Source: Agapanthus africanus (taxonomy: Eukaryota; Streptophyta; Magnoliopsida; Asparagales; Amaryllidaceae). From it: a stretch of 64,000 bases of DNA. Positions 31,715 through 42,399 of this stretch are shown in pieces; positions within the stretch are counted from its first letter, which is position 1; the number at the start of each line of letters is the position of its first letter. The stretch lies in NCBI GenBank assembly GCA_030015575.1, contig CM057340.1:749587632-749651631 (forward strand), given 5' to 3'. The position numbers and the translations under genes are program-made. Below the pieces are notes generated by a model. The model was given only the letters and a program-made list of their open reading frames with translations. It did not search any database and was not told the DNA's origin.

Positions 31715-34110
31715 CTACTGAGAAGGAAGTGTCTTAAATAGGCCCATCAATTGCTCTCGCACTCCCTTCAGCGCCTTCTCCTGATCGGCTGCCGCTGCCA
31801 ACTCTGTTTCCACCTGGGCCCGCTGCTGCAAGTAGGATGCAAGCTGTTCTTCAACGGCTCGCTGAGCTGCTTCATAACCTTAGGCATCACGCTCAACGAC
31901 ATCGAGCTTCTGCTTCAATGTTAGCCCATCAGAGATACTTTGCAGAAGGCTCTCGAAGATAGCCTTCACCCGGGCAGCGTTCGCGTCGACCTCAGCACGC
32001 AGTCGAGCAGACTCGCTTGAGATCTCTTGGCATTCCCTCCACCTTAAAGCCATTTCTTGTTCCAGATGTTGAAAGTAAGAAGCGCTCTGCTCGATCCATG
32101 CCGCCCGTTGAGTACTCATGGCCAAAACCTCGGGGGCAGGGCACATAAGCTCCAGCTGATGCAGGCGGGCCTCGATCTACCTGCAGTGGTTAACCCAAGT
32201 CTCGACGACGCCTTCATTACGGAAATTTACAAGCGTCCCCATCATCGGATTAACCTCGGCAGCAAAATCTGCGGCAGATGTGGGAGCTTCTGCGTCAAGC
32301 TCCTCGACGCATCCGCTCAACATGCTCAAACTCATCGCAACACCCTTTGAGGATGTGCGTCTGGAAAATTGGCCTGCCGGCATCATGATGCGAGACTCGA
32401 AAGGGGCCGGAATCGGAACGACGGCTACAAAACAAAACGCGATCAAATGACGGTTCAAGAAATATAGAAAGGTCATCAATGACGAAATCTACTATACCAG
32501 CTGCAGCAGGTGGCAAAGCCGGGAGAACTGGCGCGACTGATTTTACATCTCCTCCTTCGATCTGTAGCACTGCAATCAGGGCAAGGAAGAATTAGAAATA
32601 TTCCATTATCGAAAAAAGAAAGGGCATTAATTGAAAACTATACTCACCAGCGCCACTGGAGGAAGCAAGCTCCGACGGGAAGGAGAAGTGTGGGTGCAAC
32701 ACCTGATACAGGTGATCAAAAAGCACTCCTGCAAAGACGCAATAGTACAACGTCGGTATATAGGTTATGCAACACAAAAATGCAACTGATAAGTCATAAA
32801 TCCATACCTTCCAGCATTTGCGACGGTACGAAAGAAGGTAGAGTGGTGGCCACCATCAGGGCAGTAACTGACGGTGCTCCCTCAGGTAAAGTGGCATCAG
32901 CACTAGCCGCACCTGCGTTAGAAATGAGATAAGCCTTGTCAGGTAGGATTGCAGAATAGAAGAAGGGCGGTAACCCAAGATTTACCTGAAAAGTCGCCAG
33001 CCAGGGCCCTAACGAGGGCGTTACTTGATGTAACGGTAGCGTCTTCTTCCTCCATTGGGACGGTATCACCTCCCGTTGCCTCATCGCCCGACCCCACAGG
33101 AGCCGTCGTCACGCTCGCGGCGCCGAGAGACGACAAGGAACCGTAAGCAGGGAGAGCGATGATCGGAGCGGCGCCCGACTCTTGAGAAAGAGCGGCCGTC
33201 TCGTGCTCAGCGATCATGCCCGTCTCATCCACTACCACCTCGGGCTCGGCGGTCGCAGCCGTCTCGTCCACCACTGCCATGGGTTCATTGGTCGCAGCCG
33301 CTCCATCCGCCACTACCCCAGGCTCGGTTGTAGCCACCGTCTCAACTGCCGCCCCTCGGGCTCGGCATCAGCAACCTTCTCCACTAGCTCAGGCCCGGCG
33401 ACTACGGCTGCACTGCCTATTGTCGCCTCGGGATCAGCTGCTGTCTTCTCCACCGTCCCCTCAGGCTCGACGTTCACCGCTGCCCCTTCAGTAGGACTCG
33501 GCCCTGCAGGACAAGATGTATAAGAACGATAGTTTTACAACTTTTACAACAAAGCCTCGAAAAACACATTACCTGAGGTGGATTGATCGTTAGCTCCCCG
33601 AGCTGCACGCGCCGCCTGTCTATGAGCAGTAGACAGGGCGACCGGGGGCTCCTCTGAAGGAGTAGCAGCGGGAGTAACAGCGCTTGAGCCCGCTCCCCCG
33701 GCCAAAGCAGCGCTACGCTCCTTCGCTGCGCGCCTCAAGCGCTTCCTCTCCTCCCGGGCCGTCACGACGGACCTCTTGGAAGCTTCCTTCAGCAAGGCGT
33801 CGTCGTCCGCGTTCAGAGTTGCCTCCAGAGCCTTCAAGGCATCCATCATCGGCTTTTTAAGTAGAGACTCTCGCGGCAACCCCAAAGAGGCCAGGACTTC
33901 GGCAGCTGGCCCGGGGATAATTCCTGCGTCGGCTTGCGAGGCAGGTCTTGTGGTCCCTGCAATAAGACAAAGAAGAGGTTAGATTGGCCATAAGAAAGGA
34001 GAATAAAGACTCAATGAGCCGAGACGTACCAACGCCCGATAGAGCGCGTTTCCTTTCCTCCTCCTCGAAGGTTTTGAAGGAAGCAGCGATGGCTTCTTCG
34101 GTAGAAATGC
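31715..34110 (-). CDS. C-terminal exons of the antisense PMD gene
   Basis: Seven candidate exons. Exon 33956-33573 is Lys/Arg/Ala-rich (REERKRLRRAAKERSAAL). Exon 33503-32986 is a run of Ala/Val/Glu repeats (VATTEPG, VVDETAATAEPE) with a degenerate period of about 12-14 residues. The last exon (32424-31715) is coiled coil (HLEQEMALRWRECQEISSES; VEEQLASYLQQRAQVETELA) and ends LPSQ-stop. Acidic tails and coiled coils follow the PMD in many plant and transposon-borne family members. Supported by reading-frame and splice-site pattern only. Confidence 0.6.
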
Positions 34111-36514
34111 CTGTTTAAAAAGGAAAAGCGTTAGTCAAAGACAATGATGAAAGCATGATGAAATGACGAAGAATGCAACTAGTGATTACCTGATTGCGCG
34201 AGTCTAGCCAACCATGCTTCGAGCCTTGCCGATCGCTCAGAAGCCGCGATGGCGGCTGCCAGATCGGTGTCTTCTGGCTCTACGAAGAAACCCCCGTTGC
34301 TTTCGTACTCACTTAGGCCTGAGAAAAGAGGGGCCTGAGGCTCTAAGCCAAGCACAGCATCAAGAGAAAGAACAGACTTCTTCTTCCTCTTCTGAGCCCG
34401 GACCCCGGTCGCACCCAAAATCAACTTGCGTTTCGTGGGCACCTTGGGACGGCGGGTCCCGATGTCCGAGCCCACGCTGGACTCCGGCGAAACCACATTC
34501 ACTGTCTCCACCGGAGCACGGGGCGCTGGGGGCACGTCCACGGTATCACGAGGCAATCCGCGCGGAGGGCTCAGCACGCACGGTGGCTCAGCTCCAGCAT
34601 CTCTCAGCGGAGGAACGGCAGGGATCCTTAGCCTCAGGGGATCTTTGCGGTCGCTGCCAGGGGGCACACCCCTGCGGTCAACCAACAACCGCTTCTCTTC
34701 CCGGATGACGGCACCCATCGCGTTCGCGAACCAATCCACGTACACGTTGAGGGCCCTTGGAACGCAAGTCGGCTCGCTAATGAAGAAATGAGAGCCCGTG
34801 TTTAGCCGCATGAAGTGATGTAATGCATTCTGTATCCCCTCTCCGGTGGCCGCAGGCTCTTCCAAAAACGCCTCCAGTGGGACCCCTTGGTTATAACTTA
34901 ACTGCTGGGCGAACCGATAGGGGTTGTACCTCATGAAGAGCGCCATATCGTTTTGCCTGAACACCAGGAAGCCCGGCCGGATGGAGTATAAATGTAGAAT
35001 CTCCCTGGCTTTCAATATGGAGGCCCCGTCCTTGAAACCATCACGCAACGCCAACACAGCCTTGGAAGTCTCCGGGCCGATGGTCATGACCTTGTCCGTG
35101 AAAGAAATGCTCGCTCCGACCGTGCACGGACGAAGAAGCAACCCTCTAGCCTCCCACGGAGACGGATTCACAATAGAAGCGCCAATCAGCCGCATGACTC
35201 TTGGGAGTCTGCACTTCTCATAGAACGAGGGTCTCTTATGAATACCAAATACCCCGAGCACATGCATTTCCAGCCATGAAGTAAAATAGTGCATCGGGAA
35301 ATTAGCGGGGTACACCCTTGGTACATTTGCGTCTGCCGCCACGCTGAGTCCATGGTACAGGTGGGCCAACCCGGCGATTCTAATCGACAACTGTATACCA
35401 GCCACCATCCGATGCGCTGGGTAGAAGACGGACGACCTCATGTAGCGTGGGTGTATGGGGAGCGCGAACCAGCACAGCCATAATCCCAGAAACCCGAGAA
35501 CGAAGGTCTCCTCGTCAATGCCCGGGGCGGCGATTTCCGATAAGGGCATGACTGCAGCATCGGGGAGGTAAAAACCCTTTTGGTCGTCCTCCAGTACTGG
35601 TCGACGATCTAAGCCAAAGCCGAAGGGGTCGTCGAGCTTGGCGAATTTTTCATCCCGTTGTGATAAAATCTCCGGACAAAGAAAGCGGGCGATGAAGTCT
35701 GCATAACTAACTCCCCGGCCACCCGATTCCAAATAGAGACTTTCATACATATTCAGCACCCTTGCCAGGCTCGGAAATTGGTGCTGAATAGCATTATCCG
35801 GCATTAGGCCCATTACCAGCGGCTTGGTGGCGAAGACATATTCATCAGGACGAAGTAGCTCTTCATAATGCTCCCCCCTCACCGGCAAACCGGAAATCTC
35901 AGCAAACTCTTCCAGGGGGATGGAGACTTCCCTGTCCGTCAAAAGAAAGGAATGGTGAGGATGTTCCATTGTTCCACGAATGCCTTAACCCACCATGTCG
36001 GAGGAACGGGGTACTCGAACAATGAGGCATAGACTGCGGTGTATAGACCAATCTTCATCAAATGCGTCTTCTTCGCTGACAAGATGTATCTGGCCCACTG
36101 CAAATACCCGGCCGATTGTCGAGGGGTCAATCCAATGTTGTAAGGTTGTCCCCAAGGGCGCGATTCACCCTGGCATATGCGCCGCCCCAGAGCATCCACG
36201 GCTGGCGGCGGCTGCACGGGAATGTCAGCAATCGAAGGCTGAAGAAGATCCTCCGAATTCCAATTTACGACCTCCATGGAATAGTTCACCGGGGGTGCAT
36301 CCGCATATGGGATCGATGAGATCGGCTCTGACGGCGTCGCACAAGAGAAGCTTCGGCGACCCTTGATGATTTCACTGTACCATCTGCCCCACAGATGAAG
36401 GTTCTTATACTCCGGGTCGTGATCCTTAATGATAGCGAGAACCTCCCGGTCCACCGGCGCCTCAGGGAATCCTCCCTCTGAGCGGAAGAATGGGAATGAA
36501 AGATCAGCAGACAA
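31715..36514 (-). CDS. Antisense plant-mobile-domain gene carried by G1 (gene region with introns)
   Basis: A gene-like region on the strand opposite to G1, between integrase and LTR C. Coding blocks on the minus strand: 36514-34190, 34110-34030, 33956-33573, 33503-32986, 32912-32808, 32728-32648, 32569-32498 and 32424-31715. They are separated by seven gaps of 69-79 bp, each starting GT and ending AG on the minus strand, most with a pyrimidine-rich tract before AG. The first block holds the plant mobile domain; the last blocks are Ala/Glu-rich and coiled-coil. Extra antisense frames between integrase and 3' LTR are known in Tat/Grande-type elements, and PMD proteins are linked to silencing and to transposons in plants. 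Function here is unknown. Block limits are by eye. Confidence 0.7.
34190..35969 (-). CDS. Plant mobile domain (PMD, aminotransferase-like) frame
   Basis: About 590 residues. It opens with HSFLLTDREVSIPLEEFAEISGLP, the classic PMD start in which a beta strand precedes the conserved GLP-x-G. It continues with LGFLGLWLCWFALPIHPRYMRSS (about residues 155-177), a Trp/Phe-rich helical core typical of the domain, and an R-rich C-terminal linker with KVPTKRKL and RAQKRKKKS, likely nuclear localisation signals. The tail (about 545-590) is acidic then helical. It ends at a GT donor at 34189. PMD proteins are plant-specific; some act with heterochromatin, others sit in transposons. Confidence 0.8.
35939..36514 (-). 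CDS. N-terminal frame of the antisense PMD gene
   Basis: 191 residues beginning MSADLSFPFFRSEGG. Key text: DREVLAIIKDHDPEYKNLHLWGRWY near the start and ARYILSAKKTHLMKIGLYTAVYASLFEYPVPPTWWVKAFVEQWN at the end (about residues 140-183). That WW..F.E.WN stretch is the first conserved segment of PMD proteins. It overlaps the start of the main PMD frame. The start codon is the first ATG after a long leader full of small inverted repeats. Confidence 0.65.
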   Translation of the reverse strand: MSADLSFPFFRSEGGFPEAPVDREVLAIIKDHDPEYKNLHLWGRWYSEIIKGRRSFSCATPSEPISSIPYADAPPVNYSMEVVNWNSEDLLQPSIADIPVQPPPAVDALGRRICQGESRPWGQPYNIGLTPRQSAGYLQWARYILSAKKTHLMKIGLYTAVYASLFEYPVPPTWWVKAFVEQWNILTIPFF

Positions 36515-37279
36515 GGTGCCCGCAAGAAAAGGCGAAATTCAGTTATCAGCATCATAAGTTAATTTTAAAAATTCCGACGCTTGGTATTTTGGAATTTGTA
36601 CTACACTGCAATGCAGTGGAGAGGGACCAAAGGGGGACCCACAAAATTCAGATGACAATGCATCAGTTAATAAGACAGCCTCATCATTGGATAAGACTGT
36701 CAATTAATGAGGAGATCCTCAAAAAGAATATTCTCATTAAATGAGAAATCCTTTGAGACAAGGAGAAAATCATCCTTTTCAGAGCAAAACTCTATCACAG
36801 AGTGACACTTGTCAAACTCTGATCACAAGGAAATAAAATTCCTTAAAAGAGCCTAGCTCTGTAATAATGATGGAAAAATCCATCAAAGGGAAAATTAATT
36901 TCTAAAAAAATTAAAGTTTGGGATCTTAAAGATTCATGAAGAACTCTTAGGAGTTCATCATCAGAAGATCAAAAGATCTATGGTTTTGTCAATGAGCAAA
37001 ACTCTGTTCATGGGTTAAGAAACCCTGAAACAAATTCTTGAGAGCAAAGCTCTGTTTTTGAAACCCCAAAAGGGTTTTCTTTAGATCAAAAGATCTAAGA
37101 GAGAAAGGCTCTATTAATTGAAATTAATTTAATTAAGTTAAGTTAATTTTTACCTAAGATGTTTCTAGAGTTCTAACTCTGAAAATGATAGTAAGGCTCT
37201 GAGGTTCTTGAAAACAAGAGCAAGGCTCTGAAAATAAAATTCTTGAGGATGATAATCATCTGCTGAGGACCAAGGGTCC
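36515..37279 (-). other. Leader region of the antisense PMD gene
   Basis: No coding frame. It is dense in short inverted repeats: AGATC-aaa-GATCT, AGAGC-aaa(a)-CTCT, GGAAAT-aaa-ATTCC, AACCC-caaa-GGGTT. It lies between the minus-strand TATA box and the first ATG, so it would be a 5' UTR of about 750 nt. Its word style equals that of LTR R regions in this window. Confidence 0.5.
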
Positions 37280-37287
37280 TATTTATA
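37280..37287 (-). promoter_or_regulatory. TATA box of the antisense PMD gene
   Basis: TATAAATA on the minus strand, about 100 bp outside the left end of LTR C and just left of the polypurine tract (GGTGGGGGGCA, about 37377-37387). It points away from the LTR toward the PMD frame. Together with the sense TATA box in LTR C (37984) it makes a divergent promoter pair. Confidence 0.6.
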
Positions 37288-37983
37288 GACGCTTAAGCGC
37301 CCTTCAACTCCTGAGTTGATCCAACGGTCCGGATCTTGCCACCGCTGCACTCACGTGTACGCCACGTGAGCGCAACGGTGGGGGGCATTTGTTTCCCCCA
37401 ATCAGAGCAAAACTCTGTTTGAATTTCAAATTAAAAAGGTGAAGCAACGCTTCAGATCTCTTGCGCTGCGCGCAGAGCGCCACGTGTCAAAAGCAGACAC
37501 GCCAGCGCAAGGGGCGCAGCGCCCAAGGCAGCGCATCCCAATCAGAGCAAGGCTCTGTTTTAAAATTTAAACTTTAAAAATAACGGAAGCAACGCTTCAG
37601 ATAACTTGCGCTCTGCGCTGCGCGACATGTGTCAGCGCAAGTTCGCTAGCGCAGTTGCGCTGCGCGACACGTGTCAGCGCAGGTGCGCTGCGTTCTGTGC
37701 TGCGCGACACGTGTCAGCGCAGGTGCGCTAGCGCAGTTGCGCTGCGCGACACGGGTCAAGCGCAGATGCGCTTGCGCCAATTGCGCCAGCACTAAAATTT
37801 AAATAATAAATAATAAATTAATCAGAATTAAAATTCTAGAAATATCTTTTTTAATCTTATTAAAATAAGAAGATTATCTTCTGTAAAATAGAGGCCTTAG
37901 GATCAAAGATCCAACGGTGGGGAAATATCCCCAGATCAATCAGAGAAAGATCTCTGTAACCAACTTAACAAGCTAATTGGCCC

Positions 37984-37993
37984 TATATAAAAG
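37984..37993 (+). promoter_or_regulatory. TATA box of LTR C
   Basis: TATATAAAAG about 595 bp into the LTR, followed by a purine-rich leader. The sense promoter candidate of this LTR. Confidence 0.6.
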
Positions 37994-39054
37994 CACCTTG
38001 ACTCTAAGTCTCAGATATACAGAGCTCCTCTGAAAACTTTGAGAAAAATTCAAAGAGAAAAAAAAAGGTAAACCTTTGGAAAAGGAAGAATTTCTTCTAT
38101 AAAGATCAAAGATCTAAAAGAACAAGATCAAGATCTTCAATTAAAAAGAAAAAGATCAAAAAAGATCCAATCACAAAGAAAATTAAAGAAGTAATCTACT
38201 TCATTTTTAAATCTTTTGATCTATATAAAGGCACTGTCTTTTGATGAACTATTGGTTCTTGAATCTTGAGGTAGAATCTCTTTAGAACTGAAAAGATTCT
38301 TTTCTTTGATCCAAAATTGATCAGGCTGCGCTCTGCGCTATTGAACAGTGCCCTGCACTCTTAATTTGCGCTGTTGCGCTCCTTGGACTGGCGCAAGTCA
38401 CCAGAAAGCGCCACGTGTCAATCTGCGCCTTGCGCTCCCAAAAACAGAGCACGGCGCTCTTGGGTTGGCGCACTGCATCAGAGCATGCCACGTGTCAGCA
38501 GCGCACTAGCACAGCGCACTGGCGCAGTACACTGCGCTAACAGACTTGCGCTCAGCAGAGCGTGACACGTGTCACCCCCACGTGCGCTGGCGCCTTACAC
38601 TCTTTAATTGGCGCAGAGCGCCTGAAAGGCCACGTGGCGCACTGTCACGCCATTAAATGCTCTGCATTATTACAAAGGGGCAGAGCCCAATAAAAGGTCT
38701 AACAGACCCAAAAAAATGCCATGCATTATTAAATAAGGGCAGAGCCCAATTAAAAGGCCTAACAGGCCTAATCTAAAAGCTGTGCATTTAATTAAAAAGC
38801 CTAATGCTGTGCAGGCCAATCATGAACAAAATGTTGAACATTTCTAAATGGACTTAGCCCAATTCTGGCCATAAGTCCTCAATTTAAATTGAACTGAGCA
38901 CAACTGCTCTCCCAAATCAATTTACACCCGGTTCAAGGGTACATCTCTGAACTCCTCTGATATTTGTCGTTGTAATCCTTCAACGTCATCAGAGAGGTGA
39001 CGGGTCCCGACAACCATACATTGCTACGGACTGTGGGGTCCTTAAACTCATGGA

Positions 39055-39310
39055 CCAAAATGTCCTTAAACTAATATTCGTCCCCAAAATGGGAATGATG
39101 GACTGAAATGTCCTTAAACTAATATTCATCCCCAAAATGGGAATGTTGGACCGAAATGTCCTGAAAACTAATATTCGTCCCTAAAATGGGAATGTTGGAC
39201 CGAAATGTCCTTAAACTAATATTCGTCCCCAAAATGGGAATGTTGGACCGAAATGTCCTTAAACTAATATTCGTCCTCAAAATAGGAATGTTGGACCACC
39301 ATGTCCTTAA
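39055..39310. repeat. 48-bp tandem array in LTR C
   Basis: About five units of TTGGACCGAAATGTCCTTAA followed by CTAATATTCGTCC..., spaced 48 bp (for example TGTCC at 39061 and 39109). Same GGACC..GTCC theme as the 3' noncoding repeats. Confidence 0.85.
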
Positions 39311-39896
39311 ACTGGAAAATCGACCGCAATGTCTCTAAACTAAACAACAGAGTCCAAATGCTCTCTTGTTGGATCTAAACGATCCCGTTAAGTCGATCTT
39401 AGTCTCAAATTAGACTAACGGTCCTTGACAAACGTTTAAGTTGATCTTAGTCTCAAATAAGACTAACGTATCCTTAAACCCAACCCCAAACCCAAATCTA
39501 AGAAAATACGAATTTGGACTAATCCACGCCCTACGGGCGACAACATAAATTAGTCTCCGTATACAATCCACGGGCAACCACAAACAAAACAAACACCCAC
39601 GACACGAAGTGACCATCTGGAGAAGGAGAAAGTTGTTACCGCGATGCAGTAGCGTAATTAACTGCAGAGGCTTGCGCCTGCAGGGAAGAGCGTCCCCACA
39701 ATCAAAAACCCCTCGAACAAGGGGGAATCTGACGAAATCTGCTACATCGGCCGCATCCGTTTAAACCTTCGATACATGGTGCCATAAATCAACTTGGTAT
39801 CTTCGGAGAGGTGGACGGATAGCTCCAGTTAGCATCTGCCCCGAATTTCAGGCAAGACGTCTGTCGCGTCTCCGCCGCGTCTTTCGGAAGGGAACA

Positions 39897-41073
39897 CCAT
39901 ATTTTTTGGATATTCCTTCGTATAGTTATATACGAACTCGAAGGAACTCGTTCCAGTTTGAGGATAGATTCTGGTTCTGGAGAAATAGAATAGGATTATT
40001 CAGTTGTTTTTCCTCTTTACCTTCTCTCAGGTTATGAGAGCTCCTAGGACTAGGAGAGTACACCTATTGTGCTCATTGGATAATCTTCTTCCAAACCTTA
40101 GGCTAGTGCCGAAGGTAGGGAAAGAAGAAAACCATTTAGTATATGTGAGGTGTACAGAAGGTAGTAAGTAAAGACATATAAAGGGAATGGAGTGGGGGCA
40201 AGGAAATATACGGTTACAGTCATGAATCTAGATAGTGGAAGAGGCATTACTAGAAATACCCGGATACCCCTTCGAAACATTTCGAAACATTTTCATACAA
40301 ACAGTTCTCAATTACAAACACATTTGAGGCTGAAGCCACAACATGCTTCGTATCCTGGCTACTGGCTTCTAAAGCCCTGCAATCTTTCTGCCAATGCACA
40401 ATCCCATAACAATAGGAACGTTCCTCTTTTACTACATTCAGTCCCGAAATTTTTGCCCTTCTCTTTCCTTCTACTTCCCTGGTTTCCTTCAGGATAGAAG
40501 GCAGAGACTGTAGAATCAAGTCAGTATCTGACTCGTTTCCCAACGTGGTCTCCAGGTCCTTGAGCTCATCAATATAGCTAGTCATTGTAAGGACGTTGTC
40601 CCCTACAGATGACCCGAAAACCAACCTCGCTTGAATTAATTCGTTCGAGATCTCATATCTTGCGATATGAGATTGCTCTCCATATAAATCTTTGTTATGG
40701 AGAAAGATGGAAACTGAGTCCATCTTCTCGTGCTGCTTCTGGTTTACACCATCAACTGAAGCCAACGCGAGGCACTTGGTTTTCGTTTTATCCTTTTCCC
40801 TTGTCTGACGGATATTCATATCCGCGACAGTGGAAACTGGACCTGGGATGGCGGGATCTTGAGTAGTAATAGGGTGGTCCAGCTTGTCATAGGCAATGGA
40901 CATCTGGACAGACCTTTGCCAGTCATATAAGTAAGATTCAGTCAATTTTTTATCTAGATGTAACCTATGTATGGTCACAAGGTCGCTGTAATGAGAGAAA
41001 GAGAAGAAAACACTTTAGCATGATGTTGTTGCAAGTTTAGATTGGTTTTTAGTTTATCTAAACTGGATGGCTC
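39897..41073 (-). mobile_element. C1: Ty1/copia internal fragment (gag side)
   Basis: From about 40320 to 41068 this is homologous to 51050-51815, the internal region of the second C1 unit. It is cut on the left by G1 (LTR C ends at 39896) and on the right by G3, whose insertion duplicated GGCTC (41069-41073). The part 39897-40249 has no recognised content. Confidence 0.7.
40250..40978 (-). CDS. gag: C1 copia gag (fossil, left unit)
   Basis: 242 residues. RLHLDKKLTESYLYDWQRSVQMSI is the copia gag start (the ligand 'W' helix). SVSIFLHNKDLYGEQSHIARYE and a YIDELKDLETTLG helix follow. A zinc-knuckle-like YCYGIVHWQKDC lies near residue 200. Copia gag forms the capsid. The same protein is seen at 50664-51764. 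Confidence 0.75.
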   Translation of the reverse strand: MTIHRLHLDKKLTESYLYDWQRSVQMSIAYDKLDHPITTQDPAIPGPVSTVADMNIRQTREKDKTKTKCLALASVDGVNQKQHEKMDSVSIFLHNKDLYGEQSHIARYEISNELIQARLVFGSSVGDNVLTMTSYIDELKDLETTLGNESDTDLILQSLPSILKETREVEGKRRAKISGLNVVKEERSYCYGIVHWQKDCRALEASSQDTKHVVASASNVFVIENCLYENVSKCFEGVSGYF

Positions 41074-42392
41074 TGATTGATCTCAAAAACTATATATTAA
41101 CCGCAATCAAGAACGGCGTCGCTTGGTAGCTAGCCGGTGAGTACGGGTCGGTCCACAGGGAATTTGTGAATTTCCTAATCGCTCTAACGAGTTAATTCCG
41201 ATGGGAGCCGGATTGATTATTAAATCTAAAAACTAAATTAATCTATATCTAAGTCTTGCTAGGGTTAGGTCTAGGTTAAGTTTAGAAAGTCTATAAATCT
41301 CACCGCTTTCTACACCCATATGAAGATCTAATTAGGTGTTATGGTAATTATTAATAAAAGGGATTAGAATCATCGGGAAGATGTTTTCTTCCTCTAGTTT
41401 CTTGTCCTTCCTTTATCAATCCTTACCCTAACCTCCATGGAAAACATCACAACCGGGCCTTTATACTACGGTATCACCGCTACCTCGAGGGATAGGGTGC
41501 CGTAGGGAGCGGTATGTGCATGTATGCATAGAGTCCTATGAAAATATATGATGGGCAAGAAAGGGGATGAGAGATCTTCGTCTCTCAAACCTTCCCCAGA
41601 TCTAACCCTAACAAGCGAGGAGACTACTCACTCATTAGGAAATTAAAATACATTTATCTAGGGCAGAGAATAAAAGATTAACTAGAGCAAGGAATTAAAT
41701 TTATCTAGGGCAATAATAGAAAATTAACCTAGGGCAGAAAATAAAGAACTTACAAAAATGATGCTCTCCAAATGAATGATGAAATTTTATTAATGAAGGG
41801 AGGCATAAGAAATTACAATGATTTGGGTTCTATTTATAGGAGATAGAAACCCTAGGTTTACAATTGATTCGCATGTCTTCAATTACAAAAATAGCCCTAG
41901 GTTGACCAGTCAAAGACGCAACAAAACATGGTAAAAATTTTTATCTCCTGAATGCCCTAGACGGCCGCGGAACCGCGGCATGGGTGGGGTTTGGGCCGCA
42001 GTTCTGCGGCCCATTGGAGGCTTCATTTCCTCAGTTTTTCTGGGCTTCTTTTGGGCTTTCTGGGCTTTGTTATTCTTTGGTTCTTTTCTCAATTGGGCTT
42101 CCAAGTTGGTTCCAGATCTCCAGTGAACAATTTGCAATGGATTTTTAACCATTTGCCTTGTAATCTTGGACCTTGCATTGCCTTGTATTTTGTGAATTTT
42201 ATCTTTGATGTAGGCTTGATCAAGAGTCTTCTGTTTGTTGGTCAAAATCCACTTTTGCCTCGTCTTTTCATCGTTTTCACTGTTTTAGATCCACGAACCT
42301 GTAACCTGTAACATGTAGCAGACATGCGTCAAAAGCACCTGTTTATTTATAAAAAGAATAAGAATGGGGAATATAATAATGCATTAAGAACA
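41074..42392 (-). repeat. G3 LTR copy 1
   Basis: On the minus strand it starts TGTTCTTAATGC at 42392 and ends GATCAATCA at 41074. Its left 380 bp match LTR copy 3 more closely than copy 2. It carries a CCGCGG-type palindrome near 41964-42012 and the conserved GAGTACGGGTCGGTCCACA motif near its left end. Confidence 0.8.
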
Positions 42393-42399
42393 TTTGATT

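Larger units (their letters stand above)
37390..39896 (+). repeat. G1 LTR C, about 2.5 kb, variant type
   Basis: Begins TGTTTCCCCC and ends GGAAGGGAACA after a polypurine tract, so it is the 3' LTR of the integrase-bearing unit. Its last part (about 38936-39896) is clearly homologous to the ends of LTRs A and B. The first 1.5 kb is different: GCGC-rich G-box repeats (37450-37790, 38330-38640) and AGATC/GATCT-type inverted repeats replace the CACGTG, GAATTTAATTC and GTGTTTAACAC arrays. The right flank CCATA (39897-39901) is copia sequence. Confidence 0.8.

Noticed and set aside
33182-33523. Plus-strand frames rich in Ser/Ala/Thr (also 34214-34791)
   Set aside because: Antisense shadows of the repeat-rich PMD gene exons; composition mirrors Ala/Glu/Val repeats on the coding strand.
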